This document shows, one piece after another, positions 8,783-17,906 of a stretch of 64,000 nucleotides of DNA. This DNA is from Bacteroidota bacterium (GTDB lineage Bacteria > Bacteroidota > Bacteroidia > Chitinophagales > Chitinophagaceae): positions 124,001 through 188,000 of the forward strand of contig JAEYWX010000006.1 in the NCBI GenBank assembly GCA_023428755.1, written 5' to 3'. Made by a program: the position numbers and the translations under genes. The notes under the pieces are model-generated. The model had not been told where the DNA came from, made no database searches, and was given only the letters and a program-made list of their open reading frames with translations. Position 1 is the stretch's first letter. Each line of letters opens with the position of its first letter.

Positions 8783-10177
8783 TTAGGTATTATCATTTTT
8801 CGGCGGCACATCTTTTTTCTTTTCAATCTGTGGACGATTTTGTTGTTGCGGTTTGTTTTGTTGCTGCGGCGGACGTTGTTGTTGAGGACCACGTTGCTGT
8901 TGTGGCGGACGTTGTTGTTGCTTTTGTGGCGGACGTTGTTGTTGTCCTCCTTGCTTCGGCTGACCACCCGGTCCTTGCTGCGGCCTGTTTTGTTGTGGTT
9001 TTTTGGGTTGCTGTCCTTGTTGTCCACCCGGGCGTTGTTGCTGTTGTTGCTGACGCTGTCCTTGTGCTTTATCTTTTCGGCGGCGGCTGTCACGCTCCAG
9101 TGTTCGTAAGCTGATTTGCCCTACCAGTTCCACATGCGCATGTTCTTTTTCTTCTGCTTTGGCAGGCGACAGTTCAATGGCACCTAACTCATCGGGACGT
9201 TGTCCTTTTATATTCATCATCCTGATTTCTTTTACCCGCTCAATCGGAACAGGATATTGCTGGTTACTGCCCGGCAATATGTACCACATCAGGTTTTTGA
9301 AAATATCTTTTTTGATGAGTTGTGCAGTACCACGGCTCAGTTCAAGCACATCGGCATTGTTCGGGAAATGCTGCAACGCATCTAAATAGGTATCGAGTTC
9401 ATAATTCAAACAACATTTCAAACGTCCGCATTGGCCGCTGAGTTTTGTTTGATTGATGGTTAAGTTCTGGTAACGGGCAATGGTTGTGGTTACACTTTTG
9501 AAATCGCTCAACCAACTGCTGCAACAAAGCTCACGGCCACAACTGCCAATGCCGCCAATCTTCGCTGCTTCCTGGCGAATACCGATCTGCTTCATCTCTA
9601 CCTTTATCTTAAACTCACTGGCGTAGATTTTGATCAGTTCACGAAAATCCACCCGGTCTTCGGCTGTATAATAAAAGGTAGCTTTTCGTCCATCAGCCTG
9701 AAACTCCACTTCAATCAGTTTCATGTCCAGGTTCAACTGAATAATAATGGCTCTTGCACGAACCTGTGTAGGTTTCTCCCGTTCCTTACTTTCTTTCCAT
9801 TTCTGCAGGTCCATTTCGTTGGCCCGGCGCATGATCTTTTTGATCTCCGGGTTATCTTCTTTCACGCCTTTTTTCTTCATCTGCAACCGCACCAGTTCTC
9901 CGCTGATGTTCACCATGCCCACATCAAAACCACTTACACCTTCCACTGCTACCATATCGCCTTTGGTAAAACTCTGTAACGTGTTGTTGCGGTAAAATTC
10001 TTTACGGCTTCCATTATTAAAGGTTACTTCCACGATCCGGCAATCGCTGTCGGGATCACTAAACGGCAAATTCGCCAGCCAGTCGTGCACATTCAGCCTG
10101 TTACAACCACCTGTGCTGCAGCCGCCGTTGCTTTTGCAACCGCCCGGTTTACCCGTACTACAACTTGTACAACTCAT
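8783..10177 (-). CDS. PSP1-domain protein, RicT (YaaT)-like, with Gln/Pro-rich tail
   Basis: A Cys-rich N-terminus with repeated CS and GGC motifs precedes the PSP1 domain. The conserved segments GGIGSCGRELCC and LSGQCGRLKCCLNYE are characteristic of RicT-type proteins, which in Bacillus form an iron-sulfur-containing complex that affects RNA processing. The role in Bacteroidota is not settled. The last ~95 residues are a low-complexity Gln/Pro/Arg/Gly tail built from QQRPPQ-like units, probably disordered and possibly RNA-binding. The 464-residue length is longer than RicT because of this tail. Confidence 0.85.
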   Translation of the reverse strand: MSCTSCSTGKPGGCKSNGGCSTGGCNRLNVHDWLANLPFSDPDSDCRIVEVTFNNGSRKEFYRNNTLQSFTKGDMVAVEGVSGFDVGMVNISGELVRLQMKKKGVKEDNPEIKKIMRRANEMDLQKWKESKEREKPTQVRARAIIIQLNLDMKLIEVEFQADGRKATFYYTAEDRVDFRELIKIYASEFKIKVEMKQIGIRQEAAKIGGIGSCGRELCCSSWLSDFKSVTTTIARYQNLTINQTKLSGQCGRLKCCLNYELDTYLDALQHFPNNADVLELSRGTAQLIKKDIFKNLMWYILPGSNQQYPVPIERVKEIRMMNIKGQRPDELGAIELSPAKAEEKEHAHVELVGQISLRTLERDSRRRKDKAQGQRQQQQQQRPGGQQGQQPKKPQQNRPQQGPGGQPKQGGQQQRPPQKQQQRPPQQQRGPQQQRPPQQQNKPQQQNRPQIEKKKDVPPKNDNT

Positions 10178-10546
10178 TATAATGAGAAATTAATCGTTAA
10201 AAAATAAAAACAGAGGGGATGTGGCAAGCAGCAGAATATCCAGGGGCTTTGGTTGTGTCACTCACTTGTACGCTTTGTTCGCTATGCAGCTAAGAAAGCC
10301 TGAAATTCAGTAGTTATGTTGAAATACGTTGCCGCCATTGGCAATGTAGTACAAGAGTGCGACGCAACAAAAGACGATCAGTAATTCAAAAGCTCACTCA
10401 CAAAATCCTTCTTTACACGTTGACCTTTTCTCTCCTCAAATCCTTTACCACAGGTCAATTCATCAAAAATAGGGATTTATCTGCAAAGCTACTCCCAACC
10501 TATAAGGTTTGCGGGGCGGCCAGGCAGTGCTGCAAACCTTATAGGT
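10178..10546. other. Intergenic region with two repeat elements
   Basis: No gene is visible in this ~370-bp stretch. It lies between two minus-strand genes and so holds the promoter of the PSP1 gene, though no clear consensus is seen. It contains one copy (10349-10368) of a short dispersed sequence also found near 39310 and 47420, and its low-coordinate-side neighbour gene starts close to 10177. Its upper end is the palindrome at 10497-10547. Confidence 0.6.
10349..10368 (-). repeat. Dispersed repeat copy (core GCGTCGCAC..CTTG)
   Basis: On the minus strand this reads GTTGCGTCGCACTCTTGTAC. Near-identical copies occur at 39309-39326 and 47417-47435, each intergenic. Function is unknown. Confidence 0.6.
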
Positions 10547-10547
10547 T
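10497..10547. repeat. Perfect 16-bp inverted repeat overlapping the delta-prime gene stop
   Basis: Arms AACCTATAAGGTTTGC (10497-10512) and its exact complement (10532-10547) flank a 19-nt GC-rich loop. It touches the stop codon of the minus-strand gene and may terminate that transcript. There is no clear T tract, so it may instead be a dispersed palindrome. Confidence 0.75.
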
Positions 10548-11725
10548 TAGCCCACCTCAATCACCGAGTGGTTGGCAATAATATGGTAGAGCTGAATGGT
10601 AACGGCCATAAACAACATTTTGGCATTGGCATTCCGTTCAATGTGGTAGGCGGCCCGGTCCAGCTCCTGGGTAATGGCCTGTTGCTGGCTCACATCGCAA
10701 AGCTTGTTGAGGCGGATGGCGAAATCTTTTTCAGCACCGGTAAGCGGCAGATGTTCTTCGCCCATGGTGCGCAGGCGAATGCTTTGTTCCAGCAGGTGCG
10801 TAAAATACCGGAGGAATTGTTTTTGCTTTTCACGACCCAGCTGACTGATGGTATCAACCCATTTCACCTGCGCAATGGGGCCGCTTTTGAGTACGGCATT
10901 GAGCCATTCACGTAACAGCGATTGCCAGTCTTCTTCCGCATGTTGAATGAGTTGAAGTGCTTCCCGGTAGTTGCCTTCGCTAACGCCGGCAATTTGCATC
11001 GCCTGTTCTTCACTCAGTTTGCTGCGTTGCACCAGGGCTGTTGCCACATCTTTTAATTCAATGGGCGGAATGCGTACTGTTTGGCAGCGGCTGAGAATGG
11101 TTGGCAATACCAAACTTTCATTTTCGGCTACCAATATAAATAAGGTATTGGGTGGCGGTTCTTCGATCAGCTTCAGTAGTTTGTTGCCTTCGTTGCCAAG
11201 GTATTCCGGCATCCACAACAACAGGATTTTGTATTCGCTTTCAAAACTTTTGAGGTTGAGTTTGCGGATAATATCGGCACATTCTGCAGCAGTAATATTT
11301 CCCTGTTTGTTTTCAGCACCAATAAACTGCAGCCAATCGTACACATTCCCGTATGGATATTGTTTGATGAACTCACGCCATTCAGTGATATAATCGGTGC
11401 TGATGGGTTTGTCGCCACTTTTTTTTGTAATAACCGGGTAACTGTAATGAATATCGGGATGAATATATTGTTCAGCCAGCTCCGCACCGTGCGATGAAGA
11501 TGTAGTACTTACCGGTTCATCGCCAAACAAACCAGCCGTGGTGGCTACGGGTTTGTTTTTTTCACTTTGCGAAACCACATACGAGCTGAAGGCAAGCGCC
11601 AATGGTAAAGCACCGCTTCCTTCTTTCCCAATAAACAGCAAGGCATGACTGAGTCGGTTGTTGTCAACCATTTCCTGCAGTTGCTGAATCACCTGTTGTT
11701 GCCCGATGATGTGGGAGAATTGCAT
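10547..11725 (-). CDS. holB: DNA polymerase III subunit delta-prime-like clamp-loader protein
   Basis: This 392-residue protein starts MQFSHIIGQQQVIQQLQEM, the usual opening of clamp-loader delta-prime proteins. It has a relaxed nucleotide-binding loop GKEGSGALPLALAF, which lacks the catalytic P-loop Lys as expected for delta-prime. EYKILLLWMPEYLGNEGNKLLKLIEEPPPNTLFILVAE corresponds to the AAA Walker-B/sensor region, and LSRCQTVRIPP follows (both typical). It would help load the sliding clamp at the replication fork. The ATG at 11725 is preferred over a 39-residue upstream extension with no family similarity. Confidence 0.85.
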   Translation of the reverse strand: MQFSHIIGQQQVIQQLQEMVDNNRLSHALLFIGKEGSGALPLALAFSSYVVSQSEKNKPVATTAGLFGDEPVSTTSSSHGAELAEQYIHPDIHYSYPVITKKSGDKPISTDYITEWREFIKQYPYGNVYDWLQFIGAENKQGNITAAECADIIRKLNLKSFESEYKILLLWMPEYLGNEGNKLLKLIEEPPPNTLFILVAENESLVLPTILSRCQTVRIPPIELKDVATALVQRSKLSEEQAMQIAGVSEGNYREALQLIQHAEEDWQSLLREWLNAVLKSGPIAQVKWVDTISQLGREKQKQFLRYFTHLLEQSIRLRTMGEEHLPLTGAEKDFAIRLNKLCDVSQQQAITQELDRAAYHIERNANAKMLFMAVTIQLYHIIANHSVIEVG

Positions 11726-11929
11726 GGGGCGAAGATAAATGAATTGATTTTTACAAAATTGAGATTTGAATGCAAAGAGTTGTATTGGGGTGCTGGATTC
11801 GTAGATGTTCTCTATATCAAAGCGTTGATTGCTTTTTGTCAATTGATTGAACAGGGTAAGTAATTTTTAAATAAATTTTTCGTTCAATAATAAGCGCCAG
11901 GAACAACATTATATAACTGCTTATCGATA

Positions 11930-14305
11930 ATGAAAAACAAGCTTTTCTATTTTATCGTTTACCTGATAACATTACTCCCTCTTACAATGAAAGGCCAAAT
12001 GGCAGTTTCTATTAATGGAATTATTGAAGAGCATCTATCAAAGGAAAAGATAAAAGGCGTAACCGTAATTTCAAAAAGTAATAATAGTTCAGTAGCCAGT
12101 AATGATTTCGGATACTTTAGTGTTAGTGCTCTAAAAGGCGACAGTGTCAAAATACTATTTACACATTCTTCATTTGAGAAGCTTGAACTGAAATTGGCAG
12201 TTTATAAGGATACATTTATTACAATTTCACTGATTCCAAAAATCAAAGAACTTAGCGAAATTGAAATTTCTCGTAATCATCCGAACGATGCGAAGTCTAA
12301 CCTCGGAACTATTTCAATCCCGGTTCGAAAACTGGCTAAAATTCCTTCATTGTTCGGCGAACAAGACATTGTTAAAGCAATTCAAATGCTACCCGGTGTC
12401 CATAATACGAATGAAGGTACAACAGGTTTCTATGTAAGAGGAGGCGGTCCCGATCAAAACCTGATTTTAGTTGACGGCATACCGATTTATAACATCTCGC
12501 ATCTTTTCGGCTTTTTCTCTTTATTTCCTGCTGATGCAGTGAAAAGTGTTGATTTGATTAAAGGAGGATTCCCGGCCAGGTACGGAGGTAGATTGTCATC
12601 CGTTTTAGATATAAAGTTAAAAGATGGCAATAAATATAAGTATGATGGTTCTTATTCTATTGGGCTACTGTCATCTCATCTTTCAATGGAAGGTCCAATT
12701 AAAAAAAATAAGTCTTCCTTTTTTGTAGCTGGGAGAAGAACGTATTTCGATCTAATTACAAAGCCCTTCGTCAAAGGGGGCAATAAATCGGATTATAATT
12801 TTTATGATGCAATTGCCAAACTAAATTTTAATCTTTCAGAGAAAAGCAATCTTACAATCAGTTCTTATTTTGGACGAGATAATTATAGTTCAACTGTTAC
12901 TGAAAAATTGGAAGGAGGGAACGCTACCGCTGAGTCAGAATCGGGAATGAACTGGGGAAACATTACCGTGTTGGCAAAATGGAATTATGCAGGAAGCTCA
13001 AAAATAAATATCAATCAAAGTGTAAATTATACGAAGTATAGCAACGTAAATGAGTTTAAAACAATTTCAAACGACGGCAATGGTAATGCTGATCCTGCAA
13101 GAGGAAGTTCGTTTGTTTTTTCTACTGGCATAAATGATATAAGTTATAAATCGGAGATTGATTATTACTATTCAGAAAAAGTAAAGTTTAAGGCAGGAAC
13201 GGGTTATACTCATCACTTCTTTACTCCTTCTACTACTGTTATAAAATCAAATAATAACGGTATGCCTTTTGCAGATAGACGCACAATTGGTAATCTCAAA
13301 ACAAATGAAGCCTGGCTTTTTGTAGAAAGTGATATTTCAATTAATCAGCGATTACAGGTAAACATAGGGGTTCATAATAGTTACTATGCTGCTGCAGAAC
13401 GAACTTATTTTTCAAGCCAACCAAGAATGAATGGTCGATTTTTTTTGAATAATAAATCAAGTTTGGAATTATCCCTTTCTTATGCTGTTCAGCCAATTCA
13501 TTTACTTACAAATAATGGGCTGGGATTACCTGTTGACTTATGGGTGCCTGCAACAAAACTTGTGCCTCCACAAAAAGCAATGCAATATTCACTTGGGTAT
13601 AAACTAAAACCGAATCAGCATATTGAGTTTGTTGTTGATGCATATTTCAAGAATATGAACGGTGTAATTGAATATAAGGAAGGCGCAAGCTTTTTAAGCA
13701 GTACGTTGGGATGGGAAAATAAAGTAGAACAAGGGAAAGGCATTGCATACGGTACGGAGTTCTTTCTACACAAAAAAGCAGGGGTCGTTTCGGGTTGGAT
13801 TGGCTATACACTTTCATGGTCAAAACGAAAATTTGAAAACATAAACGAAGGGAAGTGGTTTTGGTATAAGTACGACCGTAGGCACGATTTAAAATTTGTA
13901 TTGATCTATGAGCCTACAGACAAATTTGATTGCGCTTTAAATTTTATACTTTATTCAGGAAATAAAACAACAATTCCAGATATTGTTTATACTGCACCAC
14001 CTGGCTATGCTTCGCCAGTTTACGCCGGGTTTCTCTTTGATGTGAATACACAATATATTTTGAATGCATCAGAGCGAAATAATTTCACTTACAAGTTATA
14101 CCATAGAGCCGACGTAAGCTTTAATTTCAATAAGGTAAAGAAAAGGGGAATCCGAACCTGGAATATTAGTGTTTATAATGTTTATGGCAGGCAAAATCCT
14201 TTTTTCTATTCTATAAAGGAAACAGCTGAAGGTTCGCTTCGACTTTTTCAACACAGTATATTTCCATTTTTACCGTCAGTAAGTTATCAGTTTAATTTTA
14301 AGTAG
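11930..14305 (+). CDS. TonB-dependent outer-membrane receptor with carboxypeptidase-like regulatory domain
   Basis: This 791-residue protein has a signal peptide (~residues 1-22), then a CarboxypepD-type regulatory domain (GVTVISKSNNSSVASNDFGY), then a plug with GFYVRGGGPDQNLILVDGIP. Plug residues are followed by PADAVKSVDLIKGGFPARYG and a long beta-barrel ending in an aromatic terminal strand (SYQFNFK). It should import a ligand with energy from TonB. It is followed at 26 bp by a DUF4249 lipoprotein gene, a frequent partner of this receptor class. Base composition looks more AT-rich than neighbouring genes. The ligand is unknown. Confidence 0.9.
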   Translation: MKNKLFYFIVYLITLLPLTMKGQMAVSINGIIEEHLSKEKIKGVTVISKSNNSSVASNDFGYFSVSALKGDSVKILFTHSSFEKLELKLAVYKDTFITISLIPKIKELSEIEISRNHPNDAKSNLGTISIPVRKLAKIPSLFGEQDIVKAIQMLPGVHNTNEGTTGFYVRGGGPDQNLILVDGIPIYNISHLFGFFSLFPADAVKSVDLIKGGFPARYGGRLSSVLDIKLKDGNKYKYDGSYSIGLLSSHLSMEGPIKKNKSSFFVAGRRTYFDLITKPFVKGGNKSDYNFYDAIAKLNFNLSEKSNLTISSYFGRDNYSSTVTEKLEGGNATAESESGMNWGNITVLAKWNYAGSSKININQSVNYTKYSNVNEFKTISNDGNGNADPARGSSFVFSTGINDISYKSEIDYYYSEKVKFKAGTGYTHHFFTPSTTVIKSNNNGMPFADRRTIGNLKTNEAWLFVESDISINQRLQVNIGVHNSYYAAAERTYFSSQPRMNGRFFLNNKSSLELSLSYAVQPIHLLTNNGLGLPVDLWVPATKLVPPQKAMQYSLGYKLKPNQHIEFVVDAYFKNMNGVIEYKEGASFLSSTLGWENKVEQGKGIAYGTEFFLHKKAGVVSGWIGYTLSWSKRKFENINEGKWFWYKYDRRHDLKFVLIYEPTDKFDCALNFILYSGNKTTIPDIVYTAPPGYASPVYAGFLFDVNTQYILNASERNNFTYKLYHRADVSFNFNKVKKRGIRTWNISVYNVYGRQNPFFYSIKETAEGSLRLFQHSIFPFLPSVSYQFNFK

Positions 14306-14331
14306 TGTGACAAACCAATAAAAGTAAAGCT

Positions 14332-15453
14332 ATGAAGCGTTTGAGAATACTGATTTTTTTTGCTTTTTCACTGATTTCTGCATGTTCCAAATTGGTAACG
14401 GATCAGGATATTGTGTTTCGAAAATTGCCAATAATCACTTGTGTCTTTAGTCAGGATAAAGTGTGGGAAGTACTTTTGAAAATGAGTGGAGATGAATCAA
14501 ACTATTCTGGCGATCCTATCAAAAATGCTGTAGTAAAAATAATTACCGGCGGGCAGGTGCTGGAACAATTAACTCATAGAGATAGTGGTATTTATGTTTC
14601 ATTAAGCGGTTTAAAACCACAAGTTAATATTGAATATGAATTGGAAATAATTATTCCAGGATTTCCGCCAATAACAGCAAGAGATAAAATTCCCAACGCA
14701 ATCCGCATTGATTCAGTGAAAGTAGATACGAACACATTTCAGTACTCGTATAATCCTTTTTATGAACCGGTAAAAGTTTTCGCAACGGACATCTTTATTT
14801 CTGATACCGAATCGAACCCGAAATATTACTTGGGGAGACCACTATACTATGAAAAAGAAGAACTAACAATTTACAGGGTGACACAGGCAACCATTGACTC
14901 TTTGAAGAAAATAAACAGGTACAATATTGCCGATTCTGTCAGGCTTACACAAATTTTTAATGTTTCGTTTTTTGGCCGAACTGATTTCCGGAGAACATTA
15001 GAGGAGTTATATCGACCTCAGTTCCCTTCCCATTTTATTTATCAATTTTCGAAGGGTGGATTTTTTAGTACATACTCAAATGACTTGTATGTACCTCATC
15101 AGGTGTATATCGCTGATTTGAGTTTTACTCAAATTGAAAATTTCAATACTCTTTTCTTTGGCGAAAAAAACTCACTAACATCACTGCAAAACTACAATTT
15201 AAAAGCCCTTTACAATTACTTTCCCGGCGGCGGCTATTCAATCGTAAATGGCGATACAGTTAAAATTGATGCAGAGTTTTTCTTGCAGATTAGTTCGATA
15301 AGTGAGGTTGGTTACAAATATTTTACCAGTTATGCGCAAAGCATTGTTAACAGGGGCAATCCGTTTTCAGAACACGTAAATGTATATTCGAATATAAAAA
15401 ATGGGTTAGGAATATTCGCAGGCCAAAATACTTCTATAACAAAAATCTGGTAA
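14332..15453 (+). CDS. DUF4249 family lipoprotein
   Basis: This 373-residue protein has a hydrophobic leader and lipobox ISAC (Cys18), so it is likely an outer-membrane lipoprotein. The beginning VFRKLPIITCVFSQDKVWEVLLKMS followed by a beta-rich domain with GGQVLEQLTHRDSGIYVS matches the DUF4249 pattern. These proteins usually sit next to a TonB receptor, as here, and are presumed surface partners of it; the exact role is unknown. The short gap to the receptor gene suggests one transcript. Confidence 0.8.
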   Translation: MKRLRILIFFAFSLISACSKLVTDQDIVFRKLPIITCVFSQDKVWEVLLKMSGDESNYSGDPIKNAVVKIITGGQVLEQLTHRDSGIYVSLSGLKPQVNIEYELEIIIPGFPPITARDKIPNAIRIDSVKVDTNTFQYSYNPFYEPVKVFATDIFISDTESNPKYYLGRPLYYEKEELTIYRVTQATIDSLKKINRYNIADSVRLTQIFNVSFFGRTDFRRTLEELYRPQFPSHFIYQFSKGGFFSTYSNDLYVPHQVYIADLSFTQIENFNTLFFGEKNSLTSLQNYNLKALYNYFPGGGYSIVNGDTVKIDAEFFLQISSISEVGYKYFTSYAQSIVNRGNPFSEHVNVYSNIKNGLGIFAGQNTSITKIW

Positions 15454-15501
15454 CTCGTTTTTCAGATTTTAAATTAAGTGTTAAAAAGATTAGTTTAGAT
15501 T

Positions 15502-15546
15502 TTAAATCGCTTTCAATTCGGATTTTGCCCATATCAGTTCAGCCAT
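15502..15546 (-). pseudogene. Truncated ParE/RelE-type toxin start
   Basis: Overlapping the 3-prime end of the antitoxin gene by 13 nt in another frame is an ATG opening MAELIWAKSELKAI and then a stop. The M-A-E-x-I-W start is typical of ParE/RelE-family toxins, and the overlap is the normal arrangement for such operons. Only 14 codons remain and no further toxin sequence is visible downstream, so the toxin appears deleted. The call rests on a short motif plus gene order. Confidence 0.5.
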
Positions 15547-15716
15547 TTTTTCAATTTTTTCTTGGCTTCTTCTGTCGTAAGTCCTTTTCCTTTTTTGATT
15601 TCTTTTTTCCCTTTTTCTATTTTATGCAGAAGCACTAATCGGTCAATTGCTTCATCAACTGAAAACTCATCAGGTAATTCCTTCAGGCTTTTTAGTACGT
15701 CTTTTTTCAGCAGCAT
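15534..15716 (-). CDS. Small antitoxin-like protein (orphan)
   Basis: This is a 60-residue, highly charged helical protein: VDEAIDRLVLLHKIEKGKKE then GLTTEEAKKKLKKWLN. The pattern (LQKIE-x-G-x(n)-G-x-T-x-x-E-A-K-x-K-L-K-K-W) matches small antitoxins that precede RelE/ParE toxins in Bacteroidota. The toxin partner is represented only by the short overlapping remnant, so the protein is probably an orphan antitoxin. Confidence 0.65.
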   Translation of the reverse strand: MLLKKDVLKSLKELPDEFSVDEAIDRLVLLHKIEKGKKEIKKGKGLTTEEAKKKLKKWLN

Positions 15717-15765
15717 AACGGTATTTTACTTAAAGTTAAAACGTTTTAGCCGATTCTATTTAAAC

Positions 15766-15796
15766 AAAAAAGCAGAAGTAACTTACTTCTGCTTTT
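15766..15796 (-). terminator. Terminator of glutathione peroxidase gene
   Basis: A 13-bp hairpin (AAAAGCAGAAGTA arm, ACT loop) lies just past the peroxidase stop; on the minus strand it ends in a T run. Confidence 0.8.
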
Positions 15797-15815
15797 CCGT
15801 ATCGTTTGAATTTTC

Positions 15816-16364
15816 TTACAACTTGCTTGTAATCTCTTCACTCAGCGGTGTTACTTTACTTGGGAAGTAAGCAATCAATTCACCTTTTTCATTCAATAGA
15901 AATTTATTGAAGTTCCATTTCACTTCTGCATCCAGTACACCGTTTTTTTCTTTGCTGGTAAGCCACTGGTACAATGGATGTATATCATCGCCCTTTACGC
16001 TGATCTTGGCCGCCATCGGAAATGTTACATTATACGTACCGGTACAAAATTCTTTGATCTCAGCGTTACTACCGGGTTCCTGTCCGCCGAAATTATTTGC
16101 CGGGAAACCAATAATCACCAATTTGCTTTTGTACTGTTGGTACAATTTCTCCAGGTCTTCATATTGTTTGGTATAGCCGCACTTCGAAGCGGTATTTACA
16201 ATCAGGATCTTTTTTCCTTTGTACTTTGAAAAGTCAATGGTGCCGCCATCCAGATCTTCAACTTTAAAGTTGTAAACAGTGGGAGGCGCTGTAACTGCTT
16301 TTTTCTCATTCACAGTAAATGCAAACGAAACAAGAACCACAAGGGCTAACATAAGACGTATCAT
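15816..16364 (-). CDS. Glutathione peroxidase family thiol peroxidase
   Basis: This 182-residue protein has an N-terminal signal-like hydrophobic segment, so it is probably periplasmic. The catalytic Cys lies in VNTASKCGYT, the Gln-containing motif is FPANNFGGQEPG, and the Trp motif is KWNFNKFL; together these give the Cys-Gln-Trp active site. It should reduce hydroperoxides, most likely with thioredoxin-like donors as for other Cys-type family members. It stands alone with its own terminator. Confidence 0.92.
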   Translation of the reverse strand: MIRLMLALVVLVSFAFTVNEKKAVTAPPTVYNFKVEDLDGGTIDFSKYKGKKILIVNTASKCGYTKQYEDLEKLYQQYKSKLVIIGFPANNFGGQEPGSNAEIKEFCTGTYNVTFPMAAKISVKGDDIHPLYQWLTSKEKNGVLDAEVKWNFNKFLLNEKGELIAYFPSKVTPLSEEITSKL

Positions 16365-16458
16365 AAAATTGAATTGTTTGTTAGTAATAACAGGAAACTG
16401 GTAATTCTGTTCAAAGATGATGCAAAACTAATCAGGTGCGTTGTCCGTTCGTCCTTTT

Positions 16459-17850
16459 TTATTGTTTTTCGTAGCAGCCAAGGTCGGGGAGGCCTACTCT
16501 TGGCAAGCCATCAAAATCAGTTGTAAGTGCTGTAGCCATTCCCTTATTAATAGCCGGCGATCCGGCCTTTAGCCTGAAATTATAAATGCGCCGTACTACA
16601 TCCACACTATCGAACTGCGGAATGCTGTTTTTAATCACGTTGTTCAATGTTGTGTTGGAAGGATCGGTTTTGGCCCGGTACAGCACATTGTTCAATGTAA
16701 CATTGGTTGCATCGGCTCCTTCTTTTTGCACCACAATTTCATTATCAACAAAACCTTCATCGCCCCAAACAATACTATTGGTAAAGCTTGCTGTTAACGG
16801 CGATGTGAATACCTGATTATTCTGTTTAACAAAATTGGTAGCGGTTAATACCGGATTTTTGTGTTCAATAAACGAACTGGAAGCTGTTACAATGGTGCAA
16901 TGATTGAATTGATAATTGCCGCCATAAATTAAGGCAACATTACTTCCGCAATTACTGATAAGGCAATTGTTTGCAACAACACTGCTGTTAACCGCAAATA
17001 ACCCGATATCATAAATATTATCCAGCACACAATTGTTCAGGATGAGTTTCGGGTTTGCATTCGTGGCCGGTCGCTCCACCACAATTCCCTGGTAGGCGTT
17101 CCGTATATATGTGTACGTTAATTGATTGTTGATGCTGCTGCCACGGAAATAAATACCGGGCCATGCACCAGGGTATTCATTGTACGGTACATCCAACCGG
17201 TTACTGCGAAACACTACACTATCGGATTTTGTTCCGTTAACGATGAGTGTACCATCTACAATAAACGGTGCATCTGCATTCAAATGAATTCTTGTTCCTT
17301 GTTGAATCGTAAGTACAGCATTGGTATCAATGATCATCCCACCAAGAATGACATACGGTTTATCATTGGTCCAGTTAATGTTGCCTTGAAAAATAGTACT
17401 GCGGATGTAATTGGCATTTTGCCCCCATGCTTCTAATTGTTTAAAAGAAGTATTTCCGTTCCATTCAATTTTTATACTGTCTCTAATAATGAACGGTTGG
17501 TTATCGGCATTGGGATTAATATTCACACGCACAAATACATAAATACTGTCGTTTCCTGCTATTTCAATGCCGTTGAATTGGGTCCCCTGGCTTCCATCTA
17601 CATTTATTTTAAAAGCAGAACTGTTGCCGCCCATCAACTGCAGATTGTTGATATTGATCGTTTGTTTGTTGTTGTTCCTGATCAGGAAGAATTGTGTAAC
17701 CGATCCGGCAGTTGTAAATACGGTGTCAAACTTTAAACTGTCCGCATCGATCGATAACCGGGCTTCTTTACTGGTAATTAGATTGTCTTTGCGGCAGGAG
17801 CCTGCAAATACAAGGGCAAGGATCAGCAGTATGGGTAAATAGGTTCTCAC
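16459..17850 (-). CDS. Right-handed beta-helix lipoprotein
   Basis: This 463-residue protein starts with a signal and lipobox GSC (Cys19). An immunoglobulin-like region (~25-140) precedes a series of short beta-helix rungs with Asn-rich turns (KLILNNCVLDNIYDIGLF, VVANNCLISN). The C-terminus AGSPAINKG ... TDFDGLPRVGLPDLGCYE is the choice-of-anchor Q pattern of secreted beta-helix proteins. The role may be carbohydrate binding or cleavage; no catalytic residues can be assigned. No linked genes suggest a pathway. Confidence 0.8.
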   Translation of the reverse strand: MRTYLPILLILALVFAGSCRKDNLITSKEARLSIDADSLKFDTVFTTAGSVTQFFLIRNNNKQTININNLQLMGGNSSAFKINVDGSQGTQFNGIEIAGNDSIYVFVRVNINPNADNQPFIIRDSIKIEWNGNTSFKQLEAWGQNANYIRSTIFQGNINWTNDKPYVILGGMIIDTNAVLTIQQGTRIHLNADAPFIVDGTLIVNGTKSDSVVFRSNRLDVPYNEYPGAWPGIYFRGSSINNQLTYTYIRNAYQGIVVERPATNANPKLILNNCVLDNIYDIGLFAVNSSVVANNCLISNCGSNVALIYGGNYQFNHCTIVTASSSFIEHKNPVLTATNFVKQNNQVFTSPLTASFTNSIVWGDEGFVDNEIVVQKEGADATNVTLNNVLYRAKTDPSNTTLNNVIKNSIPQFDSVDVVRRIYNFRLKAGSPAINKGMATALTTDFDGLPRVGLPDLGCYEKQ

Positions 17851-17906
17851 AAGTTGTAAAAATAGGAACGAAGTTCGGAATCGTTTATTTTAATAGCTGT
17901 TAAACT

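Noticed and set aside
8701..9114. Long reading frames in other frames across the Gln/Pro-rich tail of the PSP1 gene
   Set aside because: They are low-complexity shadows created by repetitive codons (poly-Asn, poly-Val or poly-Leu) and have no domain; the PSP1 frame explains the region.
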